Below the pieces are notes generated by a model, which worked only from the letters and a program-made list of their open reading frames with translations, was not told where the DNA came from and did no database searches. Both the position numbers and the translations under genes were made by a program. 64,000 bases of DNA from contig JAHLJT010009419.1 of NCBI GenBank assembly GCA_031308135.1, positions 183,536,856-183,600,855 on the forward strand, written 5' to 3'. Below, in pieces: positions 48,001 through 61,400 of this stretch. The number at the start of each line of letters is the position of its first letter. The stretch's first letter is position 1. This DNA comes from Acheta domesticus (taxonomy: Eukaryota; Arthropoda; Insecta; Orthoptera; Gryllidae).

Positions 48001-51000
48001 CGGTTGGTTATCAATTGTTTTCAAGGATTCTCCCCCCCAGGAAATCCTAATTGGTTAGTGACAAGGGGATAACACAGTTCACAAGTTCTTTGAAATTTTC
48101 TTCATTGACTGAAATAAGCTACACATAATTTACAATTCGCCGCGGGCAAACCACCGCTTTGCCGCGTGCTGACTATACACATTACATGCAAATTAATTCT
48201 ACAAATCCTGCCTCCAGCTGGAGCTATCTGACTACTACCTTAGAAAATTAATCATTACTCTGATTTGGGTGGCAGTAAGCATCGCCTTCCACATTGAATC
48301 ACATTTACAATAACACTTTGAATTAAAAAACTAATTTCAAACCCAAAATTGTCTGTATCAGTCTCTCCTGAATTATTAACAGTTTCTACCTTTGCGTCAA
48401 TGTATGTGATTTTACGGGTACTCACGCTCGTTCTTCATAGGGCGACGAAATACCTCTACCAACCTCCCCTCTCTCGCGTTCCGGCGGGCGTCAGCTCGCC
48501 TACTAGCAGTCGGGACGGGCGGGGTGGATGACCTCGCCGGTTTCGCAGCCGCGCGGAGGGATGGGCTCCCGGCGCGCCTGCAGGGTAACGGCGGTGCTGA
48601 TGGCGACCTTGCGATGCAAACGGCGAGTTGTCCCGTAGCGCCTCTCGTCCTCGCAGGATTCCGCGTTCCGGACCAGCTTCTCGGATGCACCTCCAGTCTT
48701 CTTTCTTCTCCCCCACGTGCAAATTACTTGTAAATTCAAAGAATTTGGACGCCGTTAGTCTTTGTAATTCATGTTTCTTCGAAGGCTTTCCGGTGTCGGG
48801 CGACTAGTTTTCGGCAGCCTGGGTGACAAGGCAGTGGCGTGGGGCGTCTGCTTTCACGCTTTTGCTGCCTCGGGAATTATGTAACTTCCCGGTGAGGCAC
48901 AACTCCAGTCTCACAGTCCGAAATTCCTGTCCTCTCCGGAATCTTCCTCACGAATTAACTTCGATTAATAGTTCATTGAATAACTCTCTCGAAATCCGGT
49001 CCGCGTAGCTTTACTCCCGCGCACTTTCAGACATCTTGTTCCGTTGGAAACTTCTTACGAGGATACGTCTAGCCCCGTCGGAAATTGTTACGAGAGTACT
49101 AGCGTACGTCTTGCTTCGTCAGAAATTCTTACGATACTCCTAGCATACGTCTTGCTTCGTCGTAAATTTTTACGAGACTCTTTCCCTATGCAGATTGCCA
49201 GGATGCCTTTTCCATCCTCCCCTGGCGTGACCTGCACCGGCCAATGGCTAGTGTGGGTTTATCTGCCTTCCTCTTATTGGCAACCGTCGTTCCGGTCGCT
49301 TATCTTGAAAATAGCCGTCGCCTGCGTCACTCTCTGACGTCGACGGCGCGCGGTTTTCAAATTGCTTGGGCTCTTATGGCGTGCGGATACAGCACGGATT
49401 TATCACGGGACGACTGGACTTCGTCCATTTCGTCTCAATATATATATATATATATTCACATTCACATACTATATACATAAACATGTACGTATATACTGTA
49501 GCAAAACAGCTCTTTACGAGCCAAGCGCCGTCTCGGCCATGGGTTGAGTTAGGTTAGGTTAGGCATTTTGGTAAATTTCAAGGACAGGGTTCGGCTCCTA
49601 TTAACGCGCACGATTCGGTTCCGAACGAGTCACTCGCGGCTCCGCCAATAAAAATTAAAACAAAATTATACTACTATGAATACTACAACAAAACTAAACT
49701 ACAAAAAGGTCGTACGCTACAAAACAACGCAGAAAACCGTCAAAAATCAACCAAGCAATTTGGAAAACCAGTCTTTTGTTCGATCTATCGACTTCGATCC
49801 TGTTTCGATACTCGATTTTGAGTTAAACGTGCTGTGATTGGTTCATTTCTTATTTCTTACATAAGCGTAAGCTCAGAAGCTTGATGCTTGCAAGCTTTTA
49901 ACTTAACGTCTTACATGTTATGCTTATACGAAGCCATTGTGAATGAGTCCGCTAATGGACGTAGCCCTAACGTTTATGTTAACGCCTTGCTTATGTTTAT
50001 GTTTGCACTGTGAATGGGCCTTGAGGTTGCCCCCAGCCCCACCCCCACTTCGTGTCTGAACGTCCTCCCCTCCCACCCCTGCTGTCGGGCTGACTCAGTC
50101 AGAGCAGAGAAGAGGGTCGCCCTCTTCAACAGCACTCATTTCAAATAGTACTGATTTTCTGAAAATGTTGAAATTATGTTCAAATATTTTTGTTTGAGTG
50201 AACTTATTTCTGTGGGTTGCATTTTATTTTAACAGTGTGCACTTTTGGACGTCTTCGAAATGTATACAGAATAACTGTGGAATAATTTTTATCGACTGTA
50301 TTGAATCGGACATTTTAAGATAGATTTCTGATGTAGTGATTCTCAAAAATCTCGACACACCATTCAGATCAAACAATACGTTTCTCGTGTATCCATACAA
50401 ATATTGGGAAATTATCGTTAATATAGTGGAGGTAAAGAGTTTCGCTGTCACACTTACTATACTGCGATTTTCGTAACAGTGTCCCTGACAGAAATCAGCT
50501 GTTTACGGTTTCATCCAATAGGGGGCTTGAACGTCACCATAGTGACATCACTGTCGCGAAATATAAGCTGCCGATTGAATGGCAGCGAAACAGCTGATTT
50601 CTGTCAGGGACACACGAAAATCGCATTATAAGCCTTCACTCGATTCTAGCAGAATACCAAATTTTTAGAATCTCAAAAATTCATGAGGTCATAATTTTGT
50701 CATTGAAAAATTGAAAAAAGTTGCCTACCTCAGGTTCACTTGTACTTAAAAATCCAGGTAGGTCTAATGAAACAGCCATAGTGATGGAAAAAAGCGTATA
50801 AATGCAGTAAGAAAATTTATTTACCGACCGAATAGAGACTATATTCTATGCGCCTTGAAAAGTATCAGGTGCATACATATGTTTTTGCCGGATTTTTGTG
50901 GAAAAAAGAAAACCCGTCGTTTTCAAGGGATATTTATTTTTTGTTTTTTCAAAATATTTGCCATCGGCTTCTACACCACTTCGTGTATCTTTCAGGTAAG

Positions 51001-54000
51001 TTATGAATACCATGCCAGAAGTACTGCTTGTCTTTTGCGGCAGGCTATTCATCGAGCCATTTTCTAACTTCTTCGGAATTGCTGACGTGCTGCTCTGCGA
51101 GCGCATGCTCAAATTGATGCGAAGAGGCGATAGATGGTGCCAGGTCGGGGAGTACGGCGGGTGCGGAAGAATGTCCCATCCCAGCGATTTAAAGGTTTGT
51201 ATCACTGGTTTTGCTGTGTGAGACGACACGTCATGCATTTGCCGTTCATTCAAATTGTGTGGGACTCTTCGAGTTTATTGATCTTCTCCATTGCCCGTAA
51301 ACGTCTGTTGATTGTTTCTTGTGACACACTTAATGCTTTCGCCAATTGCTATTGAGTTTGAGTTAGGTCATCATCCACTAACGTCTGCAATTGCTCGTCT
51401 TCCCACTTTTGTGGTCTACCAGAGAGCGCACTGTCTTTCACATTGAAATCACCACTATTAAATTGTCGACGCATGTTTCGCATGTTGTAATCGATGGAGC
51501 GTGTTCATCATATGTTTCTACCAGCAAACGACTTTCCACAGACTTTTTCTTTTTATTAAATAATAAAAGCAATGTGTGCCGTAAATATTCGTTTTTAGGC
51601 ACAAGCGTCGACATGATCACTGAAGTAATCACTGAAGAACGCAGACGCAAGTGTTTGGTGGACTCAACTTGTGTGTGTTGGTAGGTTAATGTCAGACAAA
51701 CAAACTGACATAGTGTCATATTCATACGCCTCGTACGGTTCGCTTGATTGATTCATGTTTCCGGGCGCGTCAACTACTCAGGTCATTATTCCCGTTGGTG
51801 TAGTGCGTGTTTTTCTCGGGAGGTGGCGATGATCCTTTCCCCGCTGGATGGCGAGATCTGGCGCCGACTAGCGGGGGTTTTCCCCTCAACCAGGTATCTC
51901 CCACCAGCGGGGCACCGCCCCAGCCGGGACAAGCTGTTAGCTCCCGACCGGTCTCCCGGCATGTGTGGTAGTGTAGTGCATGCTAGTGTGTGTGTGTGTA
52001 AGAGGAGAGGACAGGACAAGGAAGAGGAAGTAAAGATCGCGCGCAGTCCGTGGCCCGTTTGTTAGGGTACTGCTCTGGCATTCGCCTGGTGTTGATCGGA
52101 GAAACCACGGAAAACTACCGATCAGAGCAGCCGGCCGCTAGAATTCTTCTCCAGACAGCGACTGAATTCGACCTTGCTGACAAGCTAGTGTCGAAAATCC
52201 TGCCGCCGTCAGGACTCGAACCTAGGACTTCCCGGTCAGAGGGACTGCAGTGACATCAGGTTGATGCACTGAACCATCTCTCTCGGTTACTGTTCGCTGG
52301 CGCTACATCTTTGTGAAACCCGAAAAGACGTATGATTACACCTGGTAGTTTAACAGGATACGTCTCTCGTGAAACTAGCCATCTTGCACTCAATTCGTGT
52401 CAAAGTTTGAACCACACTTGATGAATGTACAAGTATTTAATTATTTTTGTTGAATGAACAATCTCTAGGGGGTTGAAAACAAGTGATTATAAATGTTAAC
52501 GAACTGTTAATCGTACTTGTTGGAATCGGAGTCTACAGATGATAAATACATACTTGTATTAATGAAGGTCAAAAAGACATAAATACAAAATGAAATAGAA
52601 ATGAATACAATTTAAAATTACCATGACTGTTGGGGGTCGATGCGAAGGAGCTATTTGCTCATTCTTGTAGCGCTTTACTTACTTGTTAACCTCCAGTCCC
52701 TCTTTCTTCATGAAGGGGATCAGTCCAGGAGAGCCAAGAGGTCCATAAGCACACACTGTGATGTCAAGAGCTCTGCAAAATGCCACGAGCTCTTTTTGTT
52801 GAAAGTAAATGTGGACTTCAATTTGGTTGTTGGCCGGAAGAATGCGTGCGTTCTTCACTACACGCTTTACTTGACGAGCATTGAAGTTGGATAATCCAAT
52901 GGATTTCGTGCGACCCGCATCGACTTGAGCTTCCATCGCCTAAAGTGACAGAAGAATTAAAAGTGGTACATTTTAGCGTGAAGTTTAGGCGAATTAACAG
53001 TTTGAAATGAAAGTTTACTTATCTTAAGCTTTTCTTCAATTCTATCATTTAAGGTTATTGAAAGTATAGTGAATAAATATTGTGACGTCATGGGTACTCA
53101 CAGCGAACACACACACATATACACACACATATACAGTTATATTTACAAACAAATATGTACAGTTAAATGGTTACATTTTATACAATCGCTCTGATAGACT
53201 TTCTACTATCCTCTGATCGCGGGAGCGATCCCAAATCCGATTGAGAATCGGCTTAACTAGTGGGAACTCGCCACTCGTTAATTCGAAGCGCGCACAAAGC
53301 CCAGCTTCCGTGACCGGATGTCACACTCGGACACAAAGTCCTTACAGGCGATTGATGTGTGAGTGGTGGATCTCAACCACATCTCACTCGGAGCTCGCAC
53401 CCAGCATCACTCCTACGTGACCGCAGTCACATCTGGGACACAAAGTCCCCGCAGGCGCGTCAATACGTGACTTGCCTCGTGAGCCCTGCTCGCCGCTGCA
53501 CCGCCCTGGCGCAAATTTGTGCATCAGCACGAGGTCCTCACTCCTTGTCTAGACCCCGGCCATTCCCTTCGTCTACTCTCTTATGTACTGGAGGCTCACG
53601 TGACCTCCTACGTCACGCCTCGTCCCCCGCCCTGCTTCTAGAATGGCCTGCCCTTTGTTCAGTCTTTGGGTGCTTTCTCTAGGGCACCTTTCTCTCCCTG
53701 TTTGGCGAGGCGATTTCCTGTTGGTAATCCCTTTCCGCCCATACCCAAATAGCTACCACGATGTTCGCTTGTCAATACGTTACAATATGTATGAAAACGA
53801 TATTATTTCTACTTTATTGATTTACTGCATGATGAGGTTATCCAGTCATGCTTGCGAGGCAAGTGATTGCACACAAGAAAGACTGTGGCAGCGGTAGCGA
53901 AGGCGACGGCGGCAGCGGCGGAGACGACGGCGGCGGGGATGGTGACGGCGGCGGCTTCGTGGGACGCGCCATCCCGACTTGTAGTGACTGCTGCGCGGGA

Positions 54001-57000
54001 GGAGTCGACTGCTGCGCGGGAGGAGGCGACTGCTGCGCGGGAGGAGTCGATTGCTGCGCGGGAGGAGTCGTCTGCTGCGCGGGAGGAGACGACTGCTGCG
54101 CGGCGGGAGACGACTGCTGCGCGGGCGCAGGCACCTGAGCAAGACACAGGGATCCCAAACTCTGACTTGCAGGTGAGGAAAGGCTTCACTAGATTGTTGC
54201 AGGTGAACTGCCGTAGTATCGTGAATAAGGTAAGATAATTTTGGAATGTAATTGAGGCTTGTGATCGTGATATCGTGATAGGTACAGAGCAGTGGCGGCT
54301 CGTGACATTTTTTCTTGGTGGGGCCAGGCGCAAAAGCACGAATATCATCTCATAATCAATCTTATTTAATTAAATAATTGTCATTCAATCAATTATTTAA
54401 TATTAATTATCAGTTAATTAAACCTTTAAATCTATAGGTTTTCCACAAAAACAGAAGTAGGAATTTTTATTAAGATGTTTAATCAAATATTGGTATGTCA
54501 ACGGAAACAAATGATTTTTGTAAAACTTACGCTAATGCCGTAGCTTTTCTTTCTGAATGCTGAGAGTTCGAAAGGGGAACACATCGTAAAATAGAGACAA
54601 ATTGACTTCGTCGTGTTATGTCTACGTCGTGTGAGTTATATTTATAAACACAAAAAAATGTTTAAATGTTCATTTAACACACAATGTAGATTGCCGAATA
54701 ACGATAAGTCTAAAAACTTGCACGGTTTTTTGAATCTTCAGATTCATCATGCTCTCTCAATGCTAGTTCATGAGTACCACAGAATTTTAAACACCAATCT
54801 CTCTACCTAAAATAGTTTTTTTTGCGACTTGTTCATTATGTTTCTAGATTGAAATTTTGACCGCCAAATCAATCTGTACTACAATGTTCAAAGTTCGAAA
54901 AGTTTTAAATTTACAAGCGTTTTCTGAATGCAACTTCTTCGTGTTGCTGCGTGCGTTTCTTCGTGTTTCTTTATCATTTCCCTCAAATATTTCAGATCCT
55001 TACAGCCTACTGTCATCCACAACCTCTCACCACCAAATAATAAACAAAAAAAGCAAAATAAGCTTCGTTTTTCTTCACTCACAGTGAACCATAGTTTTTT
55101 CTGAAATTACGAGTTACAAAATGTTCATTTTTTCTTCCCATCAACTTGTGTAAATGAAAAATCACTCGGTTGATGTGCTTTTAACAGTTTAATATCATTT
55201 TTTTCTTCAAGTCTCAGTGAGGAAAACTGAAAACGGTGTAACGAGTCCACTGTGTTCATCTTATAGCGCGCAGAACTTTCACGTGCACTTTGAAAACCGC
55301 GCGCTCAGCCTGCCGTTCCTCTGAGAAGGGCCCGCTGGTGCGGGCCCCTCGGACTGCTAAAATTAGCAAGCAGTGGTCGCGCCCAGTAGGAAAGGGCGCT
55401 GACCTTGCAAACGGAGTGAAGTTACTGCTCAAGGGGCTCACGCAGGCCGGGCCCCGTAAGCGCTACTAACGCTATCTTGGAGGGCGGCAAGTAACTATGA
55501 TCCCCAATTCTTGTTTTTTCCACTTGGAATAAGTACTGGGAATGAATTGTCGATCTTCACGAATAAACAATTCTAATAAAGTACTACAATTATCACAAAG
55601 ATATTACGATAAAGATAAATAAACGTTTTTTTGCTTTATTAAATCTTGGTGGGGCCCTGCCCCTGTGGCCCCTTAGGACGAGTCGCCCCTGGTACAGAGT
55701 CTTGGCTATCGGATGCGGTAGCGAATTCGGAAATTTTTCGGTCTGATTATATTACGTTTAGGAGAGATCGCGAAACTAGAGGCGGCGGAGTTTTCATTTG
55801 CGTGAAAAACACATTAAGTGTCGTATCAAATTGGGTTGATAATGTTTTTGAAATGACGGGGTTGAAAATTCATTGTTTAGGAAATATCCTAGAAATAATT
55901 GCTTGCTATCGTCCACCGGTTAGTAGTTACGAAATCTTAGGCGCAATACACGAAAGAACAAAAAATATAAATAGCCATCCAGTAGTTATTGCCGAAGACT
56001 TAAATCTTCCAGACACTAATTGGAAAGGGTGCGTTTGCGACGGAAATGTGCAGCAACTTGTCAATATACTGGTCTGGGACAACGGATTAGCACAAGTAAT
56101 AGACCAGCCCACTAGACAGGACGCGCTTCTAGATATTTGCCTCGTTAGATCGAAAGACTTATTCTTATCGTGAGACATCATGGAAGGTATAAGTGACCAT
56201 AAAGCAGTTCTTGTCGACTTTGACTTAAGTACTTCAAGAAAAAGTATTAACGCCGGGTTCCCAGTGAGGGAATACAAGAAAACGAATGTAGAAGGGCTTC
56301 AAAATTACTTAAGGGAACAGTACGAGGGGTTTCTTAGAATAGGAGGGGGGATGGAAGAAATATGGCGAGGATTTAAAAATATTCTTGAAAATGCCGTGCA
56401 GACATTTGTGCCGTGCAAATTGTTAAAAAGTAACCCCGATCCAGAATATTATAATGCAAAGATTAGACGTATAAAAAGAAAAACTAGAAAGGCGTTTAGA
56501 AACAGGCGTATTAGTGATAACCATATGTCATTATTTCGAAGTTATTTAAAAGAATTAGAGAAGGAAAAGAAAATTGCGGAAGAACGTCATTTGAAATATA
56601 TCCTTGATGCGGACGGCAATAATTGGTCGAAATTTTTTAAGTACTATGTTCGTAGAAGGAAGGGAAACAAAGGCGAAATACCAGTTGTTCGGATAAACAA
56701 TTCGCAAGTAACTGACAACAGAGAAAAAGCAAACGCTTTTAATGCGTATTTCACGTCGGTATTTAAACTAACGGTACTAAAACTAAAGTAAACTAACGGT
56801 AAAACTAACGGTACACGGATACAAACGGTATCAGATAAAAATCTATTTTATATTGACGTAAATACTCTACGGAAAAGAATAAAATTAATGAAAAGCGGAA
56901 AATCTCGAGGACCCTAATGTATTTTCACGGATATCATTAAATTAGGCGGAGAGGCTATTCTACCGAATTAATTAGGTTATTTAATATCTCTATCAATAAC

Positions 57001-58440
57001 GCTTGCGTACCGGAAGATTGGAAGTTAGCACTCGTAGTACCTGTTTTTAAAAGCGGTGATAAAACAGTCCTTAGTAACTATAGACTGATAAATCTCACAT
57101 CAGTCGTATGCAAACTCATGGAACAATTAATTACTAACTACATCCGGAAAGAATGGGAGGACAAGGAATGGCTGTATCAAGGTCACCACGGTTTCAGGAA
57201 CGGTTTTTCATGCGAAAGCCAGCTTGTCTCCCTTCTACAGGACCTAACCGATGAAATTGATGATGGGGGAAGGGTAGAAGCGATAGTAATAGATTTTGCC
57301 AAAGCTTTTGATGTTGTTCCACACGATCGTCTTGTAAACAAATTAATAGATTCGAGGGGTGGTGGTGGCTTGGATAAACGAACTACTACGTGATAGGAAA
57401 CAAAAGGTTCGAATCGGAAGCTATTTATCAACCTCCGCTAGTGTTACGTCAGGGATTCCACAAGGAAGTGTCATTGGATCTCTTATGTTTCTCGCCTTTG
57501 TGAATGACTTGCCCAAACATTTAGCTTCAAATGTAAGACTCTTCGCCGATGACTTTATAATATATCGGGTTATCAAATCAGAGGAGGATGTAAATATTTT
57601 GCAGCGAGACACAGACAAATTACACTCCTGGGCAGAAAAAAACAGCATGGAAATAAACAGTTCGAAGAGCAAAGCCATCACGTTTGGTAGGGATCGATGT
57701 TATGGTGAAACAGTGTACAAATTGAACAACAATGTCATACCTACAGTTACATCTTGCAAGTATTTAGGAATATAATTAGACAGTAAATTGAGCTGGGAAA
57801 ATCAAGTAAATTTCGTTGTGGGGAAAGCCTGGAGATCTTTACATTTCGTTATGCGGATTCTAAAGAGGAGTACGGTGAGAAGTAAAGAATTGGCTTATAT
57901 GTCACTAGTGCGATCCGTGTTAGAATATGGCGCGGTATGCTGGGATCCGTACAGAATATCGCAGCAAGGTAATCTAGAAAGGCTCCAGCGCAGAGCATCA
58001 AAATTCACTTTCAGGGGTACAAAAAATAGAGGTGCATGGGAGTCACTCGAAAAAAGGTGGATTAAGTTGCGACTCTGTGCTATGTACAAAGCATACAAAA
58101 ATTATCCCGCTTGGGGTGAAATTAATCGTCGTCTAGGAAAACCTACATACTTCGGTAGAGCGGATCACGAGCACAAAATTAAGACAAGAATGCAGAAAAC
58201 GGACGTTGGTAAATTTTCATTCACAAACAGAACTATTGGAGACTGGAACAGTTTGCCTGCGACAATCTTTGAACCCTTTCCTCAAAGCTTGAGAAAATTT
58301 AAAAATAAATTAGTTTCCTAGCTATTTATCTATAGTTTAGGTCATTGTATTATTGTTAAGTTTCTACTGTTAAATAAGTAGAATTTCCTATTAAGGAGTT
58401 TGTCTAGTTGTTATTATTAGTAGTAGTTGTAGTAGTATTG

Positions 58441-58484
<44 letters not shown>

Positions 58485-61400
58485 TTATTATCTCGTATCT
58501 CTACGGTGACTACATAATTTGTACAGATTGACATAATCACAATACAAATTATGGTTATAATTTTGAATCTAATTATTTACGTTGATTTCCTACAAATTTT
58601 CTGACGATTCTGGCCGTTGAGATGATAGTAACCTTCTACATAAGCTTCCATAGGTTTTCAGGAAGATCTAATTCCTTGAGACTTTGATGCATGGTCTTCG
58701 GGATGGCTCCAGTACTTGATACTATAATTGGAATGTTTCTCACTTTGCAAACATTCCATTGTTGGATGATAGATTCTGAGAGATCCACATACTTAGTCTT
58801 CTTTTCTGTGTATTTCAACTGAAGATTGGATGTGTTTGGAATTGAGACATCGATAGTGTCGACTTGCTTGCTTTCTTTCCAAATAATAATAATAGTAATA
58901 ATAATAATAATAATTATTATTATTTTATTTCTATTCGTGTGGTGCAGTGCAGTGAAGTGAAGTGGAGTAAAATGAATTGGAGAAAGGTTTGTGCTGTGAA
59001 ATTATGTACTATTATTCTTAATTATTTTTTTTAAATTAACTATTCTCTTATAATTTAAATATTCTGCCACCAAGTAATGATACTTAATTAGAGAATTATT
59101 AATAAATCTAATCTAATTAATTCGTCTACCTTGCGAAGATGTTTGTCTTCCTTTTTTACGTTTGATGTCTAAATCAGGAGAAAAGTTCCGTCTCTCCAAG
59201 CAACCGATATAATTTATAGCGGTTAATTTGAATTAGAAGTACATACATTTTTGTTTTGATGGAAAAAAAATCCGGTCCCTAGTTAAGGAAAAGAGGAAAA
59301 GGAAAATGGGAAAAGAGGAAAAAGGAAAAGAGGAAATGGAAAAATGAGAAAATGGAGATGAAAGTGAAACTATAGAGCATGAAAAAAGAAACGTCAAAGT
59401 TATGATTGTGTTGATTTTCTAGTTGTATTTGTTATCGTTGTTTGTATGAAGTATTACAAAAATTTAAAGGCTTAGTTTTAAATTTATTATTATTTAAATT
59501 TTTTTAGACACTCCGGGTCGGAGCATATTAGATTTATAGTAAACTACATTAGTTAGTGTTGGTGGTAATTTTTGTGTAGTACGTACTATTTAAAGTGAAT
59601 GGGGTATTCACAATAATCTATCAAACAGCCCCTTCCGCCCCGAATATTCTTCCCCTCCCCCGCAAAACCAATCTCTTTTATAAAAAAAAATCAGCTGTTA
59701 TGATGTCATCCAATTGGAAAGTTGAACGTCACCATAGTGACGTCACTGTAGTGACGTGTAAGCTTCCGATTGGATGACACCGTAACAGCTGATTTTTGTC
59801 TGAGGCAGCTGAAAATAAATCGCAATTTAATTATTGTGCCGGCTCCGTTCACTCTGCCCCCCCTCCCCATCGGTTGTTCCCCTTCGGTTCCGCTTGATCT
59901 TTCCAGCCCGCACAACAGCAATGCTGCCCACTTCCACTCCAGGTTTCTTGATTTCCAGTAACAATTCTTTGAAAGCAAATATTGCGTAATATTGAGATAT
60001 GGAACTTCTTTCTTTCTTCAACCGCTCAAAAGTGCTCTTGCAAAATTTGATAGGATCACTATGGTGGCTCAAAACTTGAACTAAACACACATTCACACAC
60101 ACACACACACATCCATTTTTATTGTTTTCATTTTTATCTCCTTCTGCCTTAAAGTACACGCATGGTTTGGTTTGCAAAATATTTGTAATTAACAGTGTTT
60201 GTACATAACATTAATATTTTTACTAAAGTTCTTGGTGAAATTTATTTAGAAACAAAATTATTATATCTTTAGAAAAATTACCTTCCACAGGGAAACATGA
60301 TCTGTTTTTGGATCGATGAGAACTTTTCCTTTGTCGTCAACAGGCGTCAGCTCATCACCTTTTTCTATTAGACCTCCAGGGTGGTGAATCAAATACAGAT
60401 CAACGTATGATACTTGCAAGGCTTCTAAAGATTTTTTGAGATATTTTTCCACAGATTCCGCTCGATTGCCGACATTTGGGAGCTGTAAAATAAAGTCATT
60501 TTAACATTCAAAGACATTTCAGAATACAGTAATAAACATGCTCCAAAAAGGGGTAGTTTATTTCGGAGTCAATTTTAAAATTGAAATGACAAAGAAGGAT
60601 CACTGACGGCTATTTCTGTTTCGAGGAAGGTAACATGATTATCATGTCATTTGTGTCTTGCAACGATCTTCCTCATAGTCCACAAGAGTTCTGTATTTAG
60701 TCTTACGAAGAACCTTACTATTCCTTTCATATGCCAAAAGAAATGCGGGGAGATCCCATACTTGCTGTGCACTATGGTGTTCGACAGGGAGATCACAACA
60801 ATTTAGGGCAGAAGGTAGATTTGACTTAAGTGCGATGATCAAATATTTCCAAATGTTTACACAAACATTCTCTTTAAATGTTGTCTACTTAAAGATTCTA
60901 TGCTTATCTACTCGTTAAATACGGTACGAATTATTAAAAATATAAAATACGAATAGAAATACTATTTAAATTCCTATAATATTTTGATTGTATCGTTGAG
61001 AACCAATGTATACTTGGAATTCTTCCCTAAATTTAGTTTTCTACATCTCAGGCTGTATTATATTCTTTCAGGAATTTGTGATGCATTTTTTCCTTTCAGT
61101 ACACTTTGATTCTCCGTGTTTATTTTTAGGACATATTTTAACGGAGATTCTGGGATTGTAAAAAGGGATTTTTCGATGTACAATATAAGTTATCCGAAAA
61201 AGAAAAGTTATAATCGTAATGGTAGCATAAGATTAAAGAAATCTATCAATTACATCAATTACAAGTTGTAAATTATGAGGCTTAATTTAAAATCAATTTT
61301 AAATAATACTAACTGGTAACCATATTTTAGAAGTTTGGATACTGAATATTATAAATTATTCTCTTAGACTCTTAGCTGTTTGCAATGCGATGAACACTGA

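Larger units (their letters stand above)
47677..50021. mobile_element. 2.3-kb terminal-inverted-repeat element
   Basis: The left end AGGCCCATTCACAATACAGA and the reverse complement of the right end, AGGCCCATTCACAGTGCAAA, are followed on both sides by (A)CATAAACATAAG-like sequence, giving about 32-bp imperfect inverted repeats. TGA flanks both ends (47674-47676 and 50022-50024), suggesting a 3-bp duplication. Subterminal CATAAGCGTAAGC motifs occur at both ends. No transposase is seen. Most of the interior is a separate GC-rich insertion. Confidence 0.7.

Noticed and set aside
48412..48739. Overlapping open frames of 60-90 codons in the GC-rich insert
   Set aside because: Several frames on both strands are open together, as expected from GC-rich composition, and none resembles a protein family.
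49550..49562. TTAGG repeats as a telomere
   Set aside because: Only about three units are present within an intronic transposon; this is an interstitial occurrence, only weakly indicative of an arthropod.
53838..54158. Minus-strand Pro/Gln/Ser-rich frames
   Set aside because: They are shadows of the 18-bp tandem repeat in the LINE; the plus frame continues into a recognisable endonuclease.
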